A program made the position numbers and the translations under genes. The notes beneath the pieces were generated by a model that was not told the origin of the DNA, ran no database searches, and saw only the letters and a list, made by a program, of their open reading frames with translations. A stretch of DNA of 64,000 nucleotides from positions 434,001-498,000 of the forward strand of contig NZ_PEBD01000008.1 in assembly GCF_002735905.1 (NCBI RefSeq). Reading direction: 5' to 3'. Shown piece after piece: positions 30,094-37,642 of this stretch; position 1 is the first letter of the stretch; every line of letters begins with the position of its first letter. The DNA is from Williamsia muralis. Its GTDB lineage: Bacteria; Actinomycetota; Actinomycetes; Mycobacteriales; Mycobacteriaceae.

Positions 30094-31479
30094 TCATGCC
30101 GGAACCGCGGGTGGTCTCTGCCGAGTGGTCAGCAACCACGCACCCACCGCGACTACGGCGAACACCGCCGCCATGGTCACCAGCGTCCAGACGAAGCCTT
30201 GTTGCCCGCCGCCGTACACGGCCATCAACGTCACGCTGACCGCGCTGCCCACCGAGAACCCGAGATAGCGCAGCACCATGTTGAAGGCCATCGCACTACC
30301 GGTTTCCTCCGGCGGAACGTGCGGGACGATGAGCACGGCCAGCGACGAGAACGTGAAGCCGCTGCCGAGTCCGCCGACGGCCATCCAGCCCAGCGCCCAG
30401 TACACATTGCTGTGTACGAAGGCCAGACCGAGAGTGGAACCCATGAACACAACCGAGCCCAGAGGCAGCAGGACGTCGGGGCCGTACTTGGCGCCGGCCG
30501 CCAGCGCGAGTCTGCTGCCGACAACACTCGTCAGCGAGTAGGGCACCAACATCAGCCCGGCGACGGTGACCGAATGATCAAGCCCCCAGCCAGGATCTGA
30601 ACTCTGGACCAGCACGATGGTCAACGTCAGCAATGTGTACATACCGATGCCACCGCCGAAGGCCACCAGATTCGGTGCAGCGATTCCCGAGCGGGTGGCC
30701 AGGCGGAGATCGACCAGCGGGTGATCGCGTCGCAGACTCCATCGCCCCCACACGACGAGAAACGTAAGTCCTACCAGCGCAAGGACAACGGTGCGGAGCG
30801 ACGTCCAGCCCCATGTCTCACCCCTGCTGACCGCCAGGAGTGTGGACCCCGTACCGGCGGACAGCATCACCGCGCCTGCCCAGTCCACAGGTGCGCGGAT
30901 CGCCGTCTGGGCACGCGGAACAAAACTCAGCGCCATCAGCAGGGTGCAGGCACTGAGCACGGCGCCCATCCAGTAAGCGGCAGCCAAGCCCCAGGTCTGG
31001 GCGACCACGGCCGTCAGCGGGTATCCGAGGCCGGTACCGGCGACAGCTGTCACCGACAACATCGCGATGACGGCCGAGATCCTCGGCGGTCGGATGACGT
31101 CGCGAGCAACGGCCATCGCAAGGGGGACCAGCGCGAGTCCGACGCCCTGCATCGCCCGGCCGATCAACAGCGGGGCAAAACCCCAGGGAAGTGCGGCCAG
31201 CATCGAACCCAGGGTGACGATGACCAGACCGGTGATGATCGTCGGCCGACGCATCTGTCCGGCTCCGAGTCTCCCGATGATCGGTGTCGCGACTGCCGCG
31301 GTGAGCAGGGTGGCGGTCAGAGCCCACTGCGCTTCGGTGAGCGTCACGTTGTGCTCGTCGGCGATGGCCGGGATCAGCGGGGCCCCGAGGCTGCTGACGA
31401 TCGCGGTGATGGTGGTCAGCAGACCCAGGGTCAGCAACAAGGTGCGATATCGCGGCGCGCCGACATCCTCTGTTGACAT
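30094..31479 (-). CDS. MFS transporter (drug exporter type)
   Basis: A 461-residue integral membrane protein with about 14 predicted helices. The loop GRLGAGQMRRPTIITG is the MFS motif A region, and GRAMQGVGLALVPLAMAVARD is a drug:proton antiporter style motif. It resembles the DHA2 exporter group. Substrate unknown. The ATG start at 31479 follows an alpha/beta hydrolase gene on the same strand, 43 bases away, so the two may be co-transcribed. Confidence 0.88.
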   Translation of the reverse strand: MSTEDVGAPRYRTLLLTLGLLTTITAIVSSLGAPLIPAIADEHNVTLTEAQWALTATLLTAAVATPIIGRLGAGQMRRPTIITGLVIVTLGSMLAALPWGFAPLLIGRAMQGVGLALVPLAMAVARDVIRPPRISAVIAMLSVTAVAGTGLGYPLTAVVAQTWGLAAAYWMGAVLSACTLLMALSFVPRAQTAIRAPVDWAGAVMLSAGTGSTLLAVSRGETWGWTSLRTVVLALVGLTFLVVWGRWSLRRDHPLVDLRLATRSGIAAPNLVAFGGGIGMYTLLTLTIVLVQSSDPGWGLDHSVTVAGLMLVPYSLTSVVGSRLALAAGAKYGPDVLLPLGSVVFMGSTLGLAFVHSNVYWALGWMAVGGLGSGFTFSSLAVLIVPHVPPEETGSAMAFNMVLRYLGFSVGSAVSVTLMAVYGGGQQGFVWTLVTMAAVFAVVAVGAWLLTTRQRPPAVPA

Positions 31480-31522
31480 CAGTGGTGGAGCACCGCCATC
31501 GCCGACGTTGCGGCGCTTGATG

Positions 31523-32416
31523 TCACTGAGCCGAATCCCAGTGCGCGAAAACAGTTCTCAGTGTGGCAACCAGGGGCAGAGGTTGATCCATCATCGGGTG
31601 GTGCCCGGCCTCGGCCAGTTCGACCACGGTGGCCCGCGGGACGAAGAGGCCGGCGATCTCCTGGGCGGTCTTCTTGGGAACGATGCCGTTCTGGCAGCGG
31701 ATGTAGGTCGCCCGCGTGCTCACCTGCGCCAGGAAGTCCCGTACCTTGACCCGCCGGCCGCCTTCGTGCCGTTTGCGGAACATGTCGGGGTCGAACTTCC
31801 ACATCCAGCCTGCCTCGGTATCTCGCACCGATTCGCCGGCGACATGCTCGGCCACGTAGGGCAGCAACAGTTCTTGTGCCGGTTCGGTGCGGAAGCGGGC
31901 CATGATTTCGGGTTTGGACGGATACGCCCGCGCCTTGCGGCTCAGCTGGCGGATGATCACCTCTTCGGGCGGTTCATCGAGCAGGGGTGAGTCGATCACC
32001 ACGATGCCTGCCACGGAGTCGCCGTGCAGGGCGCCGACTGCCGACGTCACCCAGCCGCCCATGCTGTGCCCCACCACGTACGGCTTGCCCGCGATGTCGC
32101 CCGCTTCGGCGGCGGCCAGTACCTCTGCGGCCCACGTCTCGAGCGGGTAGTCGGGGCGTGCATCGCTGTCGCCGTGACCGGTCATGTCCAGGGCGACCAC
32201 CCGATGTGAGACGGCCAGAAGTGGCGCCACATGGTCCCACCATCCCGAGTGCGCGGAACCACCGTGCACCAGGACAACACCGGGCGTGCCCGGCTCGCCC
32301 CAGCAACGCAGATGTACCGACGCACCCTCGACCTCGACGTCGCGATGGTCGGGCGACTGCTCGATGGCGGCGGTGAACCACGCGGGTGTTGCTGTCCCGG
32401 ACCGACCCGTTGCCAT
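31523..32416 (-). CDS. alpha/beta hydrolase
   Basis: A 297-residue hydrolase. The nucleophile elbow VVGHSMGGW puts S118 as catalytic residue; the oxyanion region is VLVHGGSAHSGWW (48-60), and AGHHPMMDQP near the C-terminus supplies the catalytic His. The ATG at 32416 is preceded by AAGGAG at a good distance, so the longer open frame upstream is not used. The substrate cannot be told. It is divergent from the DUF6328 gene. Confidence 0.88.
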   Translation of the reverse strand: MATGRSGTATPAWFTAAIEQSPDHRDVEVEGASVHLRCWGEPGTPGVVLVHGGSAHSGWWDHVAPLLAVSHRVVALDMTGHGDSDARPDYPLETWAAEVLAAAEAGDIAGKPYVVGHSMGGWVTSAVGALHGDSVAGIVVIDSPLLDEPPEEVIIRQLSRKARAYPSKPEIMARFRTEPAQELLLPYVAEHVAGESVRDTEAGWMWKFDPDMFRKRHEGGRRVKVRDFLAQVSTRATYIRCQNGIVPKKTAQEIAGLFVPRATVVELAEAGHHPMMDQPLPLVATLRTVFAHWDSAQ

Positions 32417-32515
32417 TGCCTGCTCCTTCGCCACGGTGAAACCTCTCGGCTGACCATATCCACCGCGTTTCGGCAGGCACTTGCCAGTGCGAAGGAAGCG
32501 GTCGACCATTGGCAG

Positions 32516-33010
32516 ATGAGCGACGAGACGGTTGATGACGACTGGCTACGCCGGGAGCGCAACGAGACGCCCACGCAGCGTCTCGACCGCAACTGGGCGA
32601 GTTTGCTGCAGGAGCTCAGGGTGGTGCAGACCGGCGTTCAGCTGTTGACCGGATTCCTGTTGACGGTGCCGTTCCAGGACCGCTTCTACGAGCAGGACGG
32701 TCTGTTCCAGAACGTGTATCTCGTGACGGTGACTGCCTCGGTCGGCGCAACGGTGCTTTTGCTGTCGCCCGTCGCGATGCATCGCCTCCTGTTCAGGCGG
32801 CACCGTCTCGAAGAGCTGGTGAACTCGGCCCAGCGATTCGCTCTCGGTGGGCTCGTCTTGCTCGGAGTGGCACTGACCGGCGTCATGACACTGGTATTCG
32901 AACTGGTGGTCAGTAAAACGGTGGGGTGGGTCGCGGGTCTGGTCGCTCTGCTCACCTTCGCGTTCTTCTGGTTTGCGTACCCGTGGCGTTATCGGCGCTT
33001 CGATGACTGA
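32516..33010 (+). CDS. DUF6328-like membrane protein
   Basis: A 164-residue protein with a charged N-terminus (MSDETVDDDWLRRERNETP), the conserved block LLQELRVVQTGVQLLTGFLLTVPF, and four membrane segments. The RFYEQDGLFQNVYL loop also fits DUF6328 proteins. Function unknown. The start at ATG 32516 is chosen from the family N-terminus; AAGGAAG lies about 20 bases upstream, so the ribosome-binding site is not ideal. Confidence 0.78.
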   Translation: MSDETVDDDWLRRERNETPTQRLDRNWASLLQELRVVQTGVQLLTGFLLTVPFQDRFYEQDGLFQNVYLVTVTASVGATVLLLSPVAMHRLLFRRHRLEELVNSAQRFALGGLVLLGVALTGVMTLVFELVVSKTVGWVAGLVALLTFAFFWFAYPWRYRRFDD

Positions 33011-33067
33011 TCGCCGGTCACAGGGTCCGGCCCTCTCTTACAGTCGGAACATCTGGAAAGGCGGACC

Positions 33068-33538
33068 ATGGCGCAATCTCGTGGCGGCGAAGACCTGATC
33101 GAGGCGGCCGGAGCCATCGCAGACCGCGCCCACCACGGACAGGTCGACAAGGTGGGTGGCGAGTACATCGTGCACCCTCGTTCGGTCGCGACGAGAGTCA
33201 TGCCCCAGTCGGCCGAGTACATCGCAACCGCCTTGCTGCACGATGTGATCGAGGACTCCGACATCACCGCCCCAGATCTGCTGGCAGAGGGCATCCCGGG
33301 AGCGGTGGTGGATGCGGTGACGCTACTGACCCGAACCGAAGATGTTGCGCCACAAGAGTATTACGCACGTATCCGAACGAACCAGATGGCGCTGGCCGTC
33401 AAACTCGCCGACCTCGCCGACAACACCGATCCGGTTCGGCTGAACCGCCTGCCCGACGACACCCAGGCACGGCTGCGCACCAAGTACCGCAGCGCCTACC
33501 GGTGTCTCGGGGTCGAGTCCCTCGCAGACGCGCTGTAG
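33068..33538 (+). CDS. HD-domain hydrolase related to (p)ppGpp hydrolases
   Basis: A 156-residue protein made only of the HD hydrolase domain. The metal-binding residues are H36 in VHPRSVA, H58-D59 in ALLHDVIED, and D118 in KLADLADN. These are the motifs of the RelA/SpoT hydrolase domain and of stand-alone small alarmone hydrolases (MESH1-like). Alarmone breakdown is therefore a reasonable prediction but not proven; no synthetase or TGS domain is present. It starts at ATG 33068 after GGAAAGGCGGACC. Confidence 0.85.
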   Translation: MAQSRGGEDLIEAAGAIADRAHHGQVDKVGGEYIVHPRSVATRVMPQSAEYIATALLHDVIEDSDITAPDLLAEGIPGAVVDAVTLLTRTEDVAPQEYYARIRTNQMALAVKLADLADNTDPVRLNRLPDDTQARLRTKYRSAYRCLGVESLADAL

Positions 33539-33625
33539 TCGGCAACGCCTGTCGGTCGCGGATCCATTGAGTCGGGCATCGCAGAACCATGGCTGATCTG
33601 CGCGCGCAATGGCATTGTCGAGCCC

Positions 33626-34498
33626 ATGGCCATCGAATTGTCCACAGCGCGTCGTCTGTGGCGACTGCTCGAACCGATCCACGCCGTCACCTACTTCTCG
33701 GACGAGACGCGAGAGGCACTGGCAGCAGCCGGTTATCGCGGTTTCTGGATGGGGTATTTCGCGGGTCGTGCCGCGCCCTTGGGCGAGGTGGGTCCCGAGA
33801 TCGTGACCGCGCTGTTCTACAACTTCGCGCCCGACCACGTCGCCCGCGCCATCCCGGACGCCTGGCGGTTCGCTCCGCCGGAGACGGCGATCGATGTGCG
33901 CCGGCAGGCTGCGGTTGCCACTCTCCAGCGGATGCTGGGTTCGGTGGGGAACGACGAGGTGGTCGATCGGGTGGTGGCGCTGCTGAGGCCGGCAGCGCAG
34001 AACGCGGACCTGGGTGGTCGGGCGCTGTTTGCGGCGAACGCCGCGCTGCCGTGGCCGGAGGAACGATACGGGGCCCTGTGGCATGCCGCGACCCTGCTGC
34101 GCGAACATCGGGGTGACGGCCACGTGGCCGCCCTGACGACCGCCGGTGTCACCGGTCGCGAGGCGGGGGTGCTGCATTCGAGTGCCGCTGCCATCCCACG
34201 GTCGGTTCTCGAGACCAGCCGCAAGTACACACCCGACGAATGGAGTGCGCTCACAGAACGTTTGGCCGAGCGCGGACTGCTCGACCACTCCGGGGCGATC
34301 ACGCCGTCCGGGAGAGCGCTCAAGGGTGACATCGAGACCACCACCGACCGGCTGGCCGCACCTGCGTACGACGTCCTGTCAGAAGCCGAGGTCGATGAAC
34401 TCACCTCGGCGTTGATGACGTTGACGAAGACAGTGGTCGCGAGCGGCGACATCCCTTCGGTCACTCCGATGGGTCTCGATCTCGACGATGTCGGGTGA
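33626..34498 (+). CDS. SCO6745 family helical protein
   Basis: A 290-residue protein, all-helical by appearance, beginning MAIELSTARRLWRLLEPIHAVTYF. The blocks YRGFWMGYFAGRAAPLGEVG and ALFYNFAPDHVARAIPDAW are typical of the actinobacterial SCO6745 family, sometimes described as a helix-turn-helix (MarR-like) family because of its C-terminal winged-helix-like part (about 200-260). Role unknown. It lies 21 bases before the Ddn-like gene on the same strand. Confidence 0.82.
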   Translation: MAIELSTARRLWRLLEPIHAVTYFSDETREALAAAGYRGFWMGYFAGRAAPLGEVGPEIVTALFYNFAPDHVARAIPDAWRFAPPETAIDVRRQAAVATLQRMLGSVGNDEVVDRVVALLRPAAQNADLGGRALFAANAALPWPEERYGALWHAATLLREHRGDGHVAALTTAGVTGREAGVLHSSAAAIPRSVLETSRKYTPDEWSALTERLAERGLLDHSGAITPSGRALKGDIETTTDRLAAPAYDVLSEAEVDELTSALMTLTKTVVASGDIPSVTPMGLDLDDVG

Positions 34499-34519
34499 TG
34501 AGCGCCTAGACTTTTCGCC

Positions 34520-34921
34520 ATGGGCTTCAACGACGAGATCATCAAAGAGTTCCGCGCCAATCACGGCAAGGTCGGTGGCAATTTCGAGGGTGCGCCGCTT
34601 CTGTTGCTGCATCACAAGGGGATCAAGAGCGGTAAGCAGTACGTGACCCCGCTGGTCTATCTGCCCAAGGACGGGGTCTCGTACATCTTCGCGAGCGCTG
34701 CGGGCGCCGACGAGGACCCCCAGTGGTACCGGAATCTGCTCGCCGACCCGGCAACCGAGGTGGAAATCGGTGACGACACCGTCCCGGTGACCGTCTCCGA
34801 GGTCACCGGCGCCGACCGCGACCGGATCTACGCCGAGCAGGCCGGCCTGATGCCGGGCTTCGCGGACTACGAGAAGAAGACCAGCCGCACGATTCCGGTG
34901 CTGGCGTTGTCCCGAGCCTGA
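34520..34921 (+). CDS. deazaflavin-dependent nitroreductase family protein (Ddn-like)
   Basis: A 133-residue split-barrel protein of the F420-binding Ddn family. The motifs LLLLHHKGIKSGKQYVTPL and FASAAGADEDPQWYRNLLADP, and the final IPVLALSR, are family signatures. In mycobacteria such proteins reduce quinones or activate nitroimidazoles with F420H2; the substrate here is unknown. It starts at ATG 34520. Confidence 0.93.
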   Translation: MGFNDEIIKEFRANHGKVGGNFEGAPLLLLHHKGIKSGKQYVTPLVYLPKDGVSYIFASAAGADEDPQWYRNLLADPATEVEIGDDTVPVTVSEVTGADRDRIYAEQAGLMPGFADYEKKTSRTIPVLALSRA

Positions 34922-34941
34922 GGTCGGCCGGGCGCGCGCGA

Positions 34942-35361
34942 TCAGTATGTGCGCTGGCGGGGCGGGGGAGCGGTGATGACACCGACCTCGTCCGAATCGA
35001 CGATCTCTGCGCCCAACGGCAGCAGCGACACCGGGACCATCTTGAAGCTCGCAATGCCTAGCGGGATGCCGATGATGGTGAGGCACAAAGCGATTCCGGT
35101 GACGATGTGGCCGATGGCAAGCCAGATACCGGCGAAGACAAGCCAGATCACGTTGCCGATGGCCGAGCCGACCCCGGCTGTCGGTTTACGAACCACGGTT
35201 CGGCCGAACGGCCACAGGGCGTACGCGGCGATCCGAAACGATGCGATCCCGAACGGGATGGTGATGATGAGGATGCAGCACACGATCCCGGCGGCGACGT
35301 AGCCCAACGCCATCCAGAATCCACAGAGCACGAGCCAGATGACATTCAGAATGGTCTTCAT
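34942..35361 (-). CDS. YccF domain membrane protein
   Basis: A 139-residue protein with two YccF repeats of similar sequence (IWLVLCGFWMALGYVAAGIV at about 8-27 and IWLVFAGIWLAIGHIVTGIA at about 72-91), each followed by a GIASF motif. It should have four membrane segments. Inner-membrane protein of unknown function. It converges with the Ddn-like gene. Confidence 0.92.
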   Translation of the reverse strand: MKTILNVIWLVLCGFWMALGYVAAGIVCCILIITIPFGIASFRIAAYALWPFGRTVVRKPTAGVGSAIGNVIWLVFAGIWLAIGHIVTGIALCLTIIGIPLGIASFKMVPVSLLPLGAEIVDSDEVGVITAPPPRQRTY

Positions 35362-35462
35362 CAGTTCAGTCTGCCAAATGTGACCGACTCCGCATGGATG
35401 AACGCAGCTACCCTGTGCGTTCTTCTGAGAAGCTGACGGGACTTTCGCTTCTGAGGAGTCTG

Positions 35463-35678
35463 ATGGGATCTGGGCTTCGAGAGCTCGTGTGGTCGTTCGG
35501 AATGATCGTGATCCTGCTGGTCCGGATCGTCACCACCCTCACCACGGCGTTGCTGATCATCGGTTGGGTTGTGGTGGCGTTCCGGTCGGACCTGCTCAAT
35601 CATTGGTTGTGGCCGGCCGCTGTCTCGGGCATCCTGCTGGCCGGCAGCACCTTCCTCTACAACGTGATCCGCGGCTGA
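35463..35678 (+). CDS. small two-span membrane protein
   Basis: A 71-residue protein with two membrane helices (about 10-36 and 47-66). The ATG at 35463 has a GAGGAG ribosome-binding site at 35453-35458; a longer frame starts at 35394 but adds no recognisable sequence. I do not recognise a family. Its stop is 2 bases from the convergent response-regulator stop. Confidence 0.62.
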   Translation: MGSGLRELVWSFGMIVILLVRIVTTLTTALLIIGWVVVAFRSDLLNHWLWPAAVSGILLAGSTFLYNVIRG

Positions 35679-35680
35679 GG

Positions 35681-36325
35681 TCAGACCCCCAGATAGGCGA
35701 GCACCGCCAGGACTCGTCGATTGTCGTCGGCCGACACCGGCAGATCGAGTTTCGTGAAGATGCTGTTCGAGTGCTTGCTGACCGCTTTCTCGGAGACGAA
35801 CATGGCCTCGGCGATGGCTGCATTCGAGCGGCCCTCGGCCATCAGGGTCAGCACTTCGCGTTCCCGCGCAGTCAAACGTTCGAGCGGTCCGTCGGCACGC
35901 TGACCTGTGAGCAGCTGCGACACCACCTCCGGATCGAGGACGGTGCCACCCGCGGCAACCTGCCGTACGGCGTCGATGAACCCGGCGACGTTGGCCACCC
36001 GGTCTTTGAGGAGATAGCCGACCGCGCCTTCGCCGCTCTCCAGCAGCTCGCGCGCGTAGAGCTGTTCGACGTATTGAGAGAGCACCAGGACCGGGAAGCC
36101 GGGGCGGGAGGCCCGGATCTTGATGGCAGCGCGTAGACCTTCGTCTGTGAAGGTGGGTGGCATCCGAACGTCCAGCACCGCAACGTCGATGGAGTCGTCG
36201 CCGAGCGCGAAGTCGAGCTCGGTGGCGTTGTCGACGGCCGCCACCACGTCCATGCGGTGGGCTTGGAGGATGCGGGTGAGCCCGTCCCGCAGGAGGGCGT
36301 GATCTTCGCCGATCACGACGCGCAT
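35681..36325 (-). CDS. two-component response regulator, NarL/LuxR family
   Basis: A 214-residue regulator. The receiver domain (1-120) has the acidic pair E7-D8, phosphoacceptor D52 in VLDVRMPP, and K105 in LLKDRVAN. The LuxR helix-turn-helix (about 150-210) has LTAREREVLTLMAEGRSNAAIAE and VSEKAVSKHSNSIFTKL. It overlaps the sensor kinase gene by 13 bases and likely controls the divergent MMPL gene and its own operon (inference from neighbourhood). Confidence 0.93.
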   Translation of the reverse strand: MRVVIGEDHALLRDGLTRILQAHRMDVVAAVDNATELDFALGDDSIDVAVLDVRMPPTFTDEGLRAAIKIRASRPGFPVLVLSQYVEQLYARELLESGEGAVGYLLKDRVANVAGFIDAVRQVAAGGTVLDPEVVSQLLTGQRADGPLERLTAREREVLTLMAEGRSNAAIAEAMFVSEKAVSKHSNSIFTKLDLPVSADDNRRVLAVLAYLGV

Positions 36326-37431
36326 GGCACCTCCATCGACACGATGGTCGGCCCGCCGATCGGACTGTGCACGAAGAGCCTTCCGTCGAGGGCGGTCAAT
36401 CGCTGGGTGACACCGTGCAGCCCCGAACCCGAGGGTGCGGCGCCGCCCACCCCGTCGTCGCCGACCTCTACGCGCAGCACACCGTCGAAGATACCCATGG
36501 CGATCCACGCGTTCCGTGCACGGGCGTGTTTCCCGATGTTGGCCAGCGCCTCGGCGACCGCGAAATATACGGCGTTCTCCGTGGCGATGGGAAGGCGTTC
36601 GCGCACACCGAGATTGAGCGTGATGGGTAGAGGCATGTCGAGGGCCAGCGCTTCGACTGCCGGCCCGACGCCGCGATCGGCCAGTACCGGGGGATGGATG
36701 CCGCGGACCACTGATCGCAGATCGCCGAGGGCCGAGGTGGCCGAGGTCCGCGCTTCGGCCATCAGTTGTCGGGCCGCTTCCGGGTCGGTGGCGATCTGAC
36801 TCTCGGCCAGGCCGATTGTCATACCGAGGGCGGCGAGCCGTGCCTGAGCCCCGTCGTGGAGGTCCCGCTCCACCCGGCGCAGCTCGGCTGCCGCGGAATC
36901 GACTGTCGCCGCCCGTGACTCGGTCACCTCGTGTACGCGTGCCTCGAGGACTTCGTTGCGGCTGCGGCCCAGCGCCCACAGATCCATCACTGCACGGGTT
37001 TTCATCAATGGCTCCACGAAGGGCAGCAGGATGAGGGTCGCCGTGAAGATCACTCCGACCAGGGAGATGACGAATCCGACCGTCGACGCGATCACCAGCC
37101 AGCCGAGGTCGCGCCAGCGCAGGGAATCGGTACTCCACACGGACAACAGATGAAAGATCCCCCGGTTGTTCGTGGGCCGGTAATCACCCGGCTGCCACGG
37201 CCGGTCGAGAACACCTGCCGCCATCCGCCGATGAAGGTCACAGAACGCGCCGGTGATCGGCACCTTGATCCACAGCACCAGGGCGCCGACGGAGACCAGG
37301 ACCAGCGGGATCGCGACCACCTGGACGACGAACAGCACCAGCGCGACCGGCGCGAGCAGAGTGGTCACAACGGCATACATGGCCGCCCTCAGCCACCGAA
37401 CAATCGGCGTCGGTTCTTCGTCGGATCTCAC
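36313..37431 (-). CDS. sensor histidine kinase, NarL-partner type
   Basis: A 372-residue membrane sensor with four N-terminal helices in two pairs (about 17-57 and 110-140), a putative actinobacterial sensor region, then a HisKA_3 domain (RRVERDLHDGAQARLAALGM, H192 as phosphoacceptor) and an HATPase domain (NAVYFAVAEALANIGKHARA, VGDDGVGGA, GSGLHGVTQRL). GTG 37431 with GGAAGGA upstream is preferred over the longer frame from 37530. Pairs with the overlapping response regulator. Confidence 0.92.
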   Translation of the reverse strand: MRSDEEPTPIVRWLRAAMYAVVTTLLAPVALVLFVVQVVAIPLVLVSVGALVLWIKVPITGAFCDLHRRMAAGVLDRPWQPGDYRPTNNRGIFHLLSVWSTDSLRWRDLGWLVIASTVGFVISLVGVIFTATLILLPFVEPLMKTRAVMDLWALGRSRNEVLEARVHEVTESRAATVDSAAAELRRVERDLHDGAQARLAALGMTIGLAESQIATDPEAARQLMAEARTSATSALGDLRSVVRGIHPPVLADRGVGPAVEALALDMPLPITLNLGVRERLPIATENAVYFAVAEALANIGKHARARNAWIAMGIFDGVLRVEVGDDGVGGAAPSGSGLHGVTQRLTALDGRLFVHSPIGGPTIVSMEVPCAS

Positions 37432-37642
37432 AGCGGTCCTTCCACTCTTCAGATCTCCATCGTGACCGAAGCGGGCAGTAGATGACAGTAGACCTGGGCC
37501 TACCCCAGGGGTGGAATATTCCGGCCTCACCTGGGGGATTGACGCTCCTGACCGGGTTCCGGGAAGCGAGCAGTCTCAGGTGGTGCTCGGTGTTCGCCGG
37601 GCCACCCGTCGAGGCGAACCGCCTCACGCATCAGGAGCTGAC
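37432..37642. promoter_or_regulatory. divergent promoter region with inverted repeat
   Basis: This 211-base region separates the sensor kinase and the MMPL gene. CCTGGG (37493-37498) and CCCAGG (37504-37509) form an inverted repeat with a five-base spacer, and another CCTGGGGG lies at about 37530. Such a site could bind the response regulator. The assignment rests on symmetry and position only. Confidence 0.35.
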
